NCBI GenBank assembly: GCA_023387655.1 | Contig: JAEWHR010000223.1 | Location: 1 to 8,052 of the forward strand | From: Bacillota bacterium | GTDB lineage: Bacteria; Bacillota; Clostridia; Lachnospirales; Lachnospiraceae | Direction: 5' to 3' | DNA: 8,052 nt | Part shown: piece by piece, positions 1-6,583 of the stretch | Layout of the letters: every line of letters begins with the position of its first letter | Position numbering within the stretch: the stretch's first letter is position 1 | The notes under the pieces: generated by a model | The model's database searches: none | What the model saw: the letters and a program-made list of their open reading frames with translations, nothing else | Told to the model about the DNA's origin: nothing | Made by a program: the position numbers and the translations under genes

Positions 1-28
1 TATAATAAAGATGACGAGATTTTCGTCA
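1..28 (+). promoter_or_regulatory. Possible -10 box and small inverted repeat upstream of the importer operon
   Basis: A perfect TATAAT lies at 1-6 and could be the -10 box of the operon promoter; any -35 box would lie outside the window, so this cannot be tested here. Just downstream, TGACGA (12-17) and TCGTCA (23-28) form a 6-bp inverted repeat with a 5-nt loop. If the -10 reading is right, the repeat sits at the transcription start, where it could be an operator or a 5' RNA hairpin. The receptor gene's Shine-Dalgarno GGGAGGA follows at 39-45. Confidence 0.3.
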
Positions 29-53
29 AATTATATTTGGGAGGAAAACATTT

Positions 54-1214
54 ATGAGAAAGATTTTATCAGCAGCTTTAGTACTTGTTATGACCTGTTC
101 CCTATTAGCAGGCTGTGGTAAGAAAGAAACTGATACTGGATCAGGTAATAGTAGCAAAGGATATGAAATTGCGCTGATTACAGACAAGGGTAACATTGAT
201 GATAAGTCCTTTAACCAAGGTTCATGGGAAGGCGTTGAGAAATTTGCAAAAAATAAGTATTCTTACAACTACTATAAACCAGAAAAGTATGATGATGAAG
301 GCTATCTAGCACAAATTGATTTGGCTGTAGCTGGTGGAGCTAAGGTTATTGTAACCCCAGGTTATTTATTTGAAGTAGCAGTATATGAAGCTCAATCAAA
401 GTATCCAGAGGTTAAGTTTATACTTCTTGATGGTACTCCTCATGATGCCGACTATATAAACTTTGAAACGAAGTCTAATGTAGCAAGCGTATTATATGCA
501 GAAGAAGAATCCGGATATCTTGCTGGATATGCAGCTGTAAAAGATGGAATGACAAAACTTGGTTTTATGGGTGGTATGGCGGTACCAGCAGTTCGTGCTT
601 TTGGTTATGGATACTTACAAGGAGCTGAGAATGCTGCAAAAGAGTTAGGTCTTGCAGATGGTGCTATTTCTGTTACATATCATTATACTGGTAACTTTGA
701 AGAAAATGATACAAATAAAAACATGGCAAAATCAATTTACCAAGAAGGCGCACAGGTAATCTTTGCTTGTGGTGGCTCAGTTGGTAAGAGTGTTATGTCT
801 GCTGCAACTGAAGCAAATGCTAAGGTTATCGGCGTAGACGTAGATCAAAGATATGACAGTGATACTGTTATGACATCTGCAACAAAAGGTCTTGGTGCAT
901 CTGTAGTTGCAGTTCTTGAATCTATTTATAATACCAATAGTTGGGATACTTACGCTGGTAAAACAACTTATTTTAGCGCTGTTAATGATGGTGTAGGTCT
1001 TCCAACGGCTGTTATCGGCGATGACAAGGCAGATGCGTTTGATCGTTTCAGTACATATAAGAAAGCTGATTATGAAGCTTGTTTTAAAACTTTAGTAGAT
1101 GGTACTGTTGATCCAATCCGTGAGATTACCGTAGAAGATGCTGGTGGTATCGCTACTGCAAAGGAGCTAACAGAAGGGTTATCTCTTACAAAGGTTGTAG
1201 TAACGACTAGATAG
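54..1214 (+). CDS. BMP-family (PnrA/TmpC-like) nucleoside-binding lipoprotein of an ABC importer
   Basis: Substrate receptor of the importer encoded downstream, anchored by lipid to the outer face of the cytoplasmic membrane. Residues 1-20 form a lipoprotein signal peptide (MRK, hydrophobic core, LLAGC lipobox), with Cys21 the predicted lipidated residue, followed by a Gly/Ser-rich linker to about residue 36. The mature domain starts with the family's early ligand-site block (LITDKGNIDDKSFNQ, 41-55) and has the later GGSVG (240-244) and GVDVDQ (260-265) segments of the Bmp fold. The length of 386 aa is normal. The ATG start is supported by GGGAGGA (39-45) at good spacing. Family members characterised so far bind purine nucleosides such as guanosine, adenosine or inosine, and the gene order equals nupNOPQ of B. 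subtilis; the exact ligand is inferred. It is the first gene of the operon, but a 232-nt structured spacer separates it from the ATPase gene. Confidence 0.93.
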   Translation: MRKILSAALVLVMTCSLLAGCGKKETDTGSGNSSKGYEIALITDKGNIDDKSFNQGSWEGVEKFAKNKYSYNYYKPEKYDDEGYLAQIDLAVAGGAKVIVTPGYLFEVAVYEAQSKYPEVKFILLDGTPHDADYINFETKSNVASVLYAEEESGYLAGYAAVKDGMTKLGFMGGMAVPAVRAFGYGYLQGAENAAKELGLADGAISVTYHYTGNFEENDTNKNMAKSIYQEGAQVIFACGGSVGKSVMSAATEANAKVIGVDVDQRYDSDTVMTSATKGLGASVVAVLESIYNTNSWDTYAGKTTYFSAVNDGVGLPTAVIGDDKADAFDRFSTYKKADYEACFKTLVDGTVDPIREITVEDAGGIATAKELTEGLSLTKVVVTTR

Positions 1215-1446
1215 TAACAATGATGTACTCTATATCACCATTTGATATAGAAGGACTATTTTATCGAGGAACATTGAAGAAAACTTAAGACATGTACCTC
1301 GCATGGAATCTAAAAAACCAACGGGGGAAGGGCGATAGCCATTCCCCCTTATTCGCGACAATAAGAAGTTCGCAAAGTGCATTTTTTATTGTAAAGGATA
1401 GAGAGCTAAGATGCTCCGACAATAAACAATAGGAAAGAGGGTTATT
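1215..1446 (+). promoter_or_regulatory. Structured non-coding spacer between receptor and ATPase genes (possible attenuator or mRNA stability element)
   Basis: No gene is visible in these 232 nt. The spacer holds several inverted repeats in series. They are a 9-bp stem TCTATATCA/TGATATAGA (1229-1237/1243-1251); an imperfect stem CGAGG-A-ACAT paired with ATGT-A-CCTCG (1265-1274/1292-1301); a GC-rich stem GGGGGAA-G-GGC around a GATA loop (1323-1348); and alternative stems built on CGACAATAA repeats (1356-1364 and 1417-1425) and TTATTGT (1386-1392). None is followed directly by a good T tract, so a simple intrinsic terminator is unlikely. No convincing promoter was found. In binding-protein operons such spacers often protect the receptor mRNA or reduce readthrough, so the receptor is made in excess; that role here is inferred. 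Confidence 0.6.
1323..1348 (+). other. GC-rich RNA hairpin in the receptor-ATPase spacer
   Basis: GGGGGAA (1323-1329) pairs with TTCCCCC (1342-1348). After one G/A mismatch the stem continues as GGC/GCC around a GATA tetraloop (1334-1337). It is by far the most stable hairpin in the spacer. The bases after it read TTATTCGCG rather than a T run, so it looks like an mRNA 3'-end barrier or part of a larger fold rather than a classical terminator. Confidence 0.65.
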
Positions 1447-3009
1447 GTGGAAGACTATATTATTGAGATGCTCCATATCACAAAGGAGTTTCCTGGAATT
1501 GTAGCAAATGACGATATTACACTCCGCCTAAGAAAGGGAGAAATTCATGCACTACTAGGAGAGAATGGTGCAGGTAAATCAACTCTGATGAGTGTGTTAT
1601 TCGGTTTATATCAAGCTGAAATAGGCGAGATTAAAAAGAATGGTCAAGTAATTAAGATTAATAACCCAAATGACGCCAATGCAATTGGTATTGGTATGGT
1701 TCATCAGCACTTTAAGCTGGTGGAAATTTTTACTGTTCTAGAAAATATCATATTAGGTGTAGAACCTAATATCTTAGGTTTCATAGAGAAAAAGGAAGCG
1801 AGAAAAAAAGTATTAAACTTATGTGAAAAATATGGGTTGAAAGTAAATCCGGATGCACTGGTGGAGAGTATTTCTGTTGGAATGCAACAACGTGTAGAAA
1901 TCTTAAAGATGCTTTACCGAGATAATGAGATTTTAATATTTGATGAGCCTACGGCAGTATTAACACCACAGGAAATCGACGAACTTATGGAAATAATGCG
2001 AGGCTTTGCAAAAGAGGGGAAATCCATCTTATTCATCACTCATAAATTAAATGAGATTATGACGGTGGCAGACCGTTGCACGGTTTTGCGTAAAGGTAAA
2101 TATATAGGAACTGTTGATATCAAGGAGACGAGCAAAGAAGAATTGTCAAGGATGATGGTTGGCCGTGATATTAGTTTTTCTGTGGAAAAAGAGGAGGCTT
2201 CCCCTGGTGAGGTTGTCCTATCTGTACGTGATGTTACAGTCCCATCTAAAATTCATAAAAATAATGCAGTCAAAAATGTGTCTTTTGATGTACACGCAGG
2301 TGAAATTGTTTGCCTTGCGGGAATAGATGGTAATGGACAGACAGAGTTTGTATCAGCGTTAACTGGATTAGAAAAAATGTCTGGTGGGAAGGTCACATTA
2401 TGCGGAAAGGACATAACCAAGGTTAATATAAGAGCTAGATCCAAAAGTGGTATGAGTCATATCCCTGAGGATCGACACAAACACGGATTAGTTCTTGAGT
2501 ATACCTTAGAAGAAAATATGATACTGCAACGTTATTGGGAACCTGCGTTTCAGAAAAGAGGTTTTATTCGGAAACATGCGGTTCGTCAATATGCAGAAAG
2601 ACTGATTAAACAGTACGATGTTCGAAGTGGTCAGGGACCTATTACGATAGCACGTAGTATGTCAGGTGGTAATCAGCAAAAAGCAATCATCGCTCGTGAG
2701 ATTGACAAGCAACATGAACTCTTGGTAGCGGTTCAACCAACCCGTGGACTTGATGTCGGTGCGATTGAGTATATACATAAGCAGCTTGTAGCAAGAAGAG
2801 ATGCAAATAAGGCAGTTCTCTTGGTATCCTTAGAGCTTGAAGAAGTAATGAATGTTAGCGATCGTATTTTGGTTATGTATGAAGGGGAAATTGTTGGTGA
2901 GCTTGATCCAAAGACTACTACAGTTGAGGAACTTGGTCTTTATATGTCCGGTGCCAAACGGGATACTGTGACATCAAAGAAGAAGGAGGAGTTTGGCGCC
3001 AATGAATAA
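1447..3009 (+). CDS. Double-domain ATPase of the BMP-type nucleoside ABC importer (NupO/RbsA-like)
   Basis: Cytoplasmic ATP-hydrolysing subunit with two fused ABC domains (520 aa, usual for the sugar/nucleoside CUT2-like group). Domain 1 is complete: Walker A GENGAGKST (38-46), Q-loop Gln87, a divergent signature SVGMQQ (143-148), Walker B ILIFDEP (162-168) with catalytic Glu167, and H-switch His199. Domain 2 has an intact signature SMSGGNQQ (404-411) but a degenerate Walker A GIDGNGQTE (292-300) without the Lys, VQPTRGLD (429-436) with Gln in place of the catalytic Glu, and no H-switch His. This asymmetry is typical of the YufO/NupO subfamily, so only one ATP site is likely to be fully active. 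The start is GTG, chosen because AGAGG (1436-1440) sits at proper spacing; an in-frame ATG at 1468 would lose the first seven residues. The permease gene overlaps its end by 8 nt, indicating translational coupling. Confidence 0.94.
   Translation: MEDYIIEMLHITKEFPGIVANDDITLRLRKGEIHALLGENGAGKSTLMSVLFGLYQAEIGEIKKNGQVIKINNPNDANAIGIGMVHQHFKLVEIFTVLENIILGVEPNILGFIEKKEARKKVLNLCEKYGLKVNPDALVESISVGMQQRVEILKMLYRDNEILIFDEPTAVLTPQEIDELMEIMRGFAKEGKSILFITHKLNEIMTVADRCTVLRKGKYIGTVDIKETSKEELSRMMVGRDISFSVEKEEASPGEVVLSVRDVTVPSKIHKNNAVKNVSFDVHAGEIVCLAGIDGNGQTEFVSALTGLEKMSGGKVTLCGKDITKVNIRARSKSGMSHIPEDRHKHGLVLEYTLEENMILQRYWEPAFQKRGFIRKHAVRQYAERLIKQYDVRSGQGPITIARSMSGGNQQKAIIAREIDKQHELLVAVQPTRGLDVGAIEYIHKQLVARRDANKAVLLVSLELEEVMNVSDRILVMYEGEIVGELDPKTTTVEELGLYMSGAKRDTVTSKKKEEFGANE
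2983..3004 (+). promoter_or_regulatory. Ribosome binding site and start choice for permease A
   Basis: A strong Shine-Dalgarno AAGGAGG lies at 2983-2989 inside the ATPase coding end, where it encodes part of a KKKEE stretch. Two starts follow in the same frame: TTG at 2993, only 3 nt after the site and so too close, and ATG at 3002, 12 nt after it and slightly far. The ATG is preferred because ATG is much commoner and the protein then begins MNKK like related permeases; the TTG would add only three residues. Confidence 0.65.
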
Positions 3010-4423
3010 GAAATTAGGTAAAATTACCAAAACTAAGAGTTTCTCAGCTTTTACCTCAGCGCTACTTGCCATAATATTAGGCTTAATCTTTGGTTTTTTT
3101 ATTATGCTGTTTGCTAGTCCATCGAATGCAATCAATGGATTTCGCATGGTATTAACGGGCGGATTAAAGCGTATCGGTGATGTGTTTTATTTTGCAACAC
3201 CTATTTTAATGACTGGTTTAGCTGTAGGATTTGCTTTCAAGATGGGGTTATTTAATATCGGAGCATCTGGTCAGTATACGATGGGTATGTTTTTTGCACT
3301 CTATGTTGGATTTATGTGGGACTTGCCAGATAATATTCACTGGATTGTATGCATACTTGCAGGTATGGTGGGCGGTATGTTATGGGGTATTATACCAGGA
3401 TTATTTAAAGCATTCTTAAATGTGAATGAAGTAATAACTTCCATCATGTTTAACTACATCGGTATGTTCTTAGTTGATATGCTTGTTATGGGAAACTCCA
3501 AGATGTATGTTTCAATTAAAGCAAGAACAGAATACCTTCCGGAGTATGCAAAAATTCCATCTTTAGGCGTAGAGGGAAGTAGTGTTAATGTGTCTATCTT
3601 TATAGCAATTGGAATAGCGATTGTTTTATTTATTGTTTTAAATAAAACTACGTTTGGCTATGAGTTAAAAGCAACAGGATATAACAAGTATGCTAGTAAT
3701 TATTCAGGAATGAATGGTAAGAAAAATATCATACTTACAATGGTAATTGCTGGTGCTCTTGCGGGACTTGGAGGTGCTTTTAATATCTTAGCTCCTTCCA
3801 TTATCAAAGGAAGTAGTATGACCTACGAACCAATCAATGTCATCGCAGCAAATGGTTTTAATGGTATTGCTGTTGCACTCCTTGGCAATTCAAATCCAAT
3901 TGGTATTATCTTTTCCGCTATCTTTATCTCGCACATACAGCGTGGTGGAACATTAACGGCTCTTTATGGGTATAAGCCTGAGATTATTGATATTGTAATA
4001 TCAGTAATTATCTATTTCTCAGCATTTGCAATGTTAATGAACCAGATGGTAGTTGGTTTCTTTAAGAGAAAGAAAGGAAATAAAAAGCAGTCTTTATCAA
4101 AAGACCTATCTATGAATAAAGATAAATTTGCTACAGCAGTTGATAAAGAAAAAAATGAAAATATAGAAATAAAAGGTGATACAGAAAACCTAGAAATTAT
4201 TGATAAAAAGGTAGATATAATTCAAACAGAAGGTATCGAAAAAACAGGGGATACAGAAAATCTAGAGGAAACAGAAAAAACAGTAAGTAAAGGTAATTCA
4301 GTAAGTAAAGGTAATACAGATTATTCGGAACTCACACAAAATATAGGGGAATCAGACTTAAGGGATGCTATATCGGAGAATATAAATTTTAATGATGTAG
4401 TTACACAAAAGGAGGTTAAGTAG
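3002..4423 (+). CDS. ABC importer permease A, BMP/nucleoside type, with a long C-terminal tail (NupP-like)
   Basis: One of the two membrane channel subunits (BPD_transp_2 family). After a short basic N terminus the protein has roughly eight to ten hydrophobic segments between about residues 18 and 353. The conserved loop motif NIGASGQ is at 85-91, and the block around residue 145 (NVNEVITSIMFNYI) is typical of nucleoside permeases of the YufP group. Family members usually end soon after the last helix, near 350-370 aa. This one continues for about 119 hydrophilic residues (355-473) rich in Lys, Glu, Asn and Thr. The tail carries two copies of a GDTENLE-centred unit and a tandem VSKGNS/VSKGNT pair, so it is low-complexity and probably disordered in the cytoplasm. 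The start at ATG 3002 overlaps the ATPase stop, and the other permease gene follows after 2 nt. The family call is firm; the role of the tail is unknown. Confidence 0.92.
   Translation: MNKKLGKITKTKSFSAFTSALLAIILGLIFGFFIMLFASPSNAINGFRMVLTGGLKRIGDVFYFATPILMTGLAVGFAFKMGLFNIGASGQYTMGMFFALYVGFMWDLPDNIHWIVCILAGMVGGMLWGIIPGLFKAFLNVNEVITSIMFNYIGMFLVDMLVMGNSKMYVSIKARTEYLPEYAKIPSLGVEGSSVNVSIFIAIGIAIVLFIVLNKTTFGYELKATGYNKYASNYSGMNGKKNIILTMVIAGALAGLGGAFNILAPSIIKGSSMTYEPINVIAANGFNGIAVALLGNSNPIGIIFSAIFISHIQRGGTLTALYGYKPEIIDIVISVIIYFSAFAMLMNQMVVGFFKRKKGNKKQSLSKDLSMNKDKFATAVDKEKNENIEIKGDTENLEIIDKKVDIIQTEGIEKTGDTENLEETEKTVSKGNSVSKGNTDYSELTQNIGESDLRDAISENINFNDVVTQKEVK
4175..4267 (+). repeat. Two degenerate copies of a GDTENLE-centred unit in the permease A tail
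   Basis: Within the tail, IEIKGDTENLEIIDKK (residues 388-403) and IEKTGDTENLEETEKT (412-427) align without gaps, 24 residues apart, and both contain the identical heptad GDTENLE (392-398 and 416-422; bases 4175-4195 and 4247-4267). The DNA of the two heptads is nearly identical, so they most likely arose by local duplication rather than convergence. Confidence 0.75.
4281..4316 (+). repeat. 18-bp tandem duplication in the permease A tail
   Basis: CAGTAAGTAAAGGTAATT (4281-4298) is followed at once by the same 18 bases with only the last changed (4299-4316). The unit is a multiple of three, so it keeps the frame and gives VSKGNS then VSKGNT. This is the mark of a recent slippage duplication in a weakly constrained stretch. 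Confidence 0.9.
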
Positions 4424-4425
4424 AA

Positions 4426-5391
4426 ATGGATGTTTTATTTTATTTAATTCAGAATACACTTCCTGTTGCGACACCTCTCTTGTTAGTTGCCCTTGGTGGT
4501 ATGTTTAGTGAGCGAAGTGGTGTAATTAATATTGCATTAGAAGGTATTATGTTATTTGGCGCATTTTTTGGTTGTCTTTTTGTTTATATGGTTCAAGGAA
4601 CTGGATTAAACCCACAGGTGATCTTATTACTTGCAATGCTAGTTGCTGCTTTGGCAGGAGTTATCTTTTCGTTATTGCTTTCTTTTGCAGCGGTTAGTAT
4701 GAAGGCAGACCAAACAATCACTGGTACAGCTCTTAATATGATAGTACCAGCAATGGTATTATTATTCTCAAAGATGAACTTTAACAGTGACGGTATTACT
4801 ACGAATGTAAAATTCTATATTCAAAAAGTGCCTGTACTTGGAGATATCCCGATTATTGGAAATTTGTTTTTTCAGAAAACATATATAACTATTTACATCG
4901 GTATAGTATTATTAATTATATCAACTATTATATTTTATAAAACAAAATTTGGTTTACGATTACGTGCTTGTGGAGAGCATCCACAGGCAGCAGATTCTTT
5001 GGGAATTAATGTATATCGCATGAGGTATGCAGGTGTTTCATTATCAGGCATACTTGGAGGGATTGGAGGATACTTTTATTCCGTAGGCGTAATGTCAGGT
5101 AATTGTAACGGACATACTGGAGCTGCTGGCTTTGGTTTCTTAGCCCTTGCCGTAATGATTTTTGGTCAGTGGAAGCCAGTTAAGATATTCTTTGCAGCGT
5201 TATTCTTTGCATTTTTACGAACAATTGCATACTCCATATCACTGATTCCATTCTTAAATAGCTTAAATATTAATCAAAACTATTATAAGATGTTACCTTA
5301 TATTGCAACCATGGTTGTCTTGGCATTTACTTCAAAGAAATCAAGAGCACCGAAGGCGGAAGGTATTCCATACGATAAGGGAAAACGCTAA
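4426..5391 (+). CDS. ABC importer permease B, BMP/nucleoside type (NupQ-like)
   Basis: Second channel subunit of the importer (BPD_transp_2 family), 321 aa, a normal length, and hydrophobic nearly throughout with about eight to ten membrane segments. The family loop appears as NIALEG (35-40), the counterpart of NIGASGQ in permease A. A later cytoplasmic loop with GLRLRACGEHPQAADSLGIN is characteristic of this subgroup and probably forms the contact helix for the ATPase. The ATG is well supported by AAAGGAGGT (4408-4416) with a 9-nt spacer, and the gene begins 2 nt after the permease A stop, so the two are almost certainly co-translated. It is the last gene of the operon; a strong hairpin follows 35 nt after the stop. 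The short basic C terminus contrasts with the long tail of permease A. Confidence 0.94.
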   Translation: MDVLFYLIQNTLPVATPLLLVALGGMFSERSGVINIALEGIMLFGAFFGCLFVYMVQGTGLNPQVILLLAMLVAALAGVIFSLLLSFAAVSMKADQTITGTALNMIVPAMVLLFSKMNFNSDGITTNVKFYIQKVPVLGDIPIIGNLFFQKTYITIYIGIVLLIISTIIFYKTKFGLRLRACGEHPQAADSLGINVYRMRYAGVSLSGILGGIGGYFYSVGVMSGNCNGHTGAAGFGFLALAVMIFGQWKPVKIFFAALFFAFLRTIAYSISLIPFLNSLNINQNYYKMLPYIATMVVLAFTSKKSRAPKAEGIPYDKGKR

Positions 5392-5425
5392 AAAGAAAAT
5401 ATAGAGTAAATCACTAACTATGAAT

Positions 5426-5465
5426 AGGAAATGCCCTAACAAGAGGTTGTTAGGGCATTTCCTTT
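5426..5465 (+). terminator. Strong intrinsic terminator of the importer operon, possibly bidirectional
   Basis: Bases 5426-5442 and 5447-5463 form a perfect 17-bp stem around a GAGG loop (5443-5446). The 3' side is T-rich (ATTTCC then TTT), which favours termination of plus-strand transcripts from the importer. The regulator gene on the minus strand ends at 5530 and reads toward the same hairpin, so it may stop transcription from both sides, though the minus-strand T tract is weaker. Confidence 0.85.
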
Positions 5466-5529
5466 CATGATAAGACTAAAAGAAGTTTGCAAAATGCTTA
5501 TTATATGAAAAACTAACAATACAATAGTA

Positions 5530-6429
5530 TTAGAGACTCTTCTTGATCGTCTCATTGTACATTTTAATAATATCTCTTAAAATATCCATCTGTTCAAAAT
5601 CACGGTGATATAGAATATTGATTTCACGAATCATACTTAAATTTTCTACTGGGAGAGCGGTTAGCTTACCCTTCTTAATTTCGTCTAAACAGGCACTTCT
5701 TGCCAGTACGGAAACACCGAAGTCACGGCGTATCAAGTCTTTAATTGTTGCTATGTTATCAACTTCTAAAACTACGTTAAATTCATCAAGGGACAGATTA
5801 TGACTTTCCAGATGCGCTACAAACAGATTTCTTGTACCCGAATCCGGTAATCGTAGAATAAGTTTTTCTTTTTTAATATCTTGAATAGTAGCCATACTTT
5901 TTTTAGCCAATGGATTGTCGTTACTTACAGCAAGGACTAAGGAATCCGTATCTAATAATAAAGAATTTATACTAGGATCGGATACCATTCCTTCTACTAT
6001 GGCTAAGTCTAGCTCATAATTTTTAAGTTTAGTATAAAGATTATTTATAGCATCCGAAATCATTGTTATCTTTACCCCTTCTTTTGCACTTCCATACATG
6101 GCTAATACTTCTGCCACAATGTTACTTTCCGAGGTATGAGTAATACCAATTGAAATACTTGCGGTATGACGTGTTTCGTCTAATAAAGCTTGCTCTAGAT
6201 TTTGATATAAGGATAGAATTCTCTTGGCATATTTAATAGCGATTTCACCTTTCGTAGTGGGCTTTAATTCATTTTCAGTGCGATTAAAAATTTTAATATT
6301 CAGCTCTTTTTCAAGTTGTTTGATATGTTGGCTAATGGCAGGCTGTGTCAGTGATAAACGTTCAGCTGTTTTCGTAAAACTCTTAGTCTCATATACAGAT
6401 AATAGTGTAATTAATTTAGAATCGATCAT
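5530..6429 (-). CDS. LysR-family transcriptional regulator
   Basis: DNA-binding regulator of normal LysR length (299 aa). The N-terminal winged helix-turn-helix spans about residues 3-62, with the family core KSFTKTAERLSLTQPAISQH (16-35) and the following QLEKELNIKIFNR linking toward the dimer helix. The rest, from about residue 90, is a periplasmic-binding-protein-like effector domain (TASISIGITHTSESNIV, then DLAIVEG near the middle). The start is supported on the minus strand by GAGGTGA (6440-6434), four bases before the ATG. The gene is divergent from the antiporter gene with 154 nt between them, the usual LysR arrangement in which the regulator controls its neighbour and itself. The effector cannot be told from sequence. 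Regulation of the importer operon is less likely, since that operon's promoter lies over 5 kb away and only converges with this gene. Confidence 0.93.
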   Translation of the reverse strand: MIDSKLITLLSVYETKSFTKTAERLSLTQPAISQHIKQLEKELNIKIFNRTENELKPTTKGEIAIKYAKRILSLYQNLEQALLDETRHTASISIGITHTSESNIVAEVLAMYGSAKEGVKITMISDAINNLYTKLKNYELDLAIVEGMVSDPSINSLLLDTDSLVLAVSNDNPLAKKSMATIQDIKKEKLILRLPDSGTRNLFVAHLESHNLSLDEFNVVLEVDNIATIKDLIRRDFGVSVLARSACLDEIKKGKLTALPVENLSMIREINILYHRDFEQMDILRDIIKMYNETIKKSL

Positions 6430-6583
6430 AGAATCACCTCAATATAACAAAAATTTATAAGTATGTAATTAAATATAATTTTACATTATTATTTATGCAG
6501 CTATAATAATAGCATACATAATAAAAATTATCAATTGTCTTAGATGTATACATACATTATGACGTGCAGTAGGAGGTCTTCTT
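6430..6583. promoter_or_regulatory. Divergent regulatory region between regulator and antiporter, with candidate LysR sites
   Basis: This very AT-rich 154-nt region must hold both promoters. Short dyads stand out: ATGTAA/TTACAT (6463-6468/6481-6486), GCTAT-N4-ATAGC (6500-6513), ATAAT-N4-ATTAT (6518-6531) and the palindrome ATGTATACAT (6544-6553). The second and third are the size of LysR boxes and their centres are 18 bp apart. High A/T content makes some dyads expected by chance, so individual sites are tentative. Confidence 0.5.
6535..6563 (+). promoter_or_regulatory. Possible promoter of the antiporter gene
   Basis: TTGTCT (6535-6540) and TATGAC (6558-6563) are spaced by 17 nt and each match 4 of 6 consensus bases. 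The palindrome ATGTATACAT lies between the two boxes, and the candidate LysR dyads lie just upstream, as expected for an activated or repressed weak promoter. The gene's Shine-Dalgarno AGGAGGT is at 6571-6577. Confidence 0.35.

Noticed and set aside
1323..1392. Intrinsic terminator in the spacer
   Set aside because: The GC-rich hairpin (1323-1348) is followed by TTATTCGCG, and the T run at 1382-1387 lies over 30 nt later without a strong adjacent stem.
1215..1446. Purine riboswitch controlling the ATPase and permease genes
   Set aside because: Tempting because of the nucleoside substrate, but the conserved core segments of the purine riboswitch are not visible and the stems do not form its three-way junction.
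1285..1476. Small 63-codon open frame on the minus strand in the receptor-ATPase spacer
   Set aside because: No ribosome binding site precedes its start, it runs through the RNA-like hairpins and into the ATPase gene's 5' end, and the peptide resembles no family I know.
2253..2444. Minus-strand open frame inside the ATPase gene
   Set aside because: It lies wholly within a clear ABC ATPase domain in another frame and has no ribosome binding site or recognisable content.
2993..3001. TTG start for permease A
   Set aside because: It is only 3 nt after AAGGAGG and adds just three residues; ATG at 3002 is the more likely start.
3231..3419. Plus-strand open frame inside permease A
   Set aside because: It is a shifted-frame shadow of the membrane protein with no support of its own.
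4061..4423. Separate gene or frameshifted remnant fused to permease A
   Set aside because: The tail is in the same uninterrupted frame, is low-complexity with internal duplications, and shows no domain or internal start signal.
6224..6460. Plus-strand open frame opposite the LysR N terminus
   Set aside because: The opposite strand encodes an unmistakable LysR helix-turn-helix domain; this frame is its antisense shadow.
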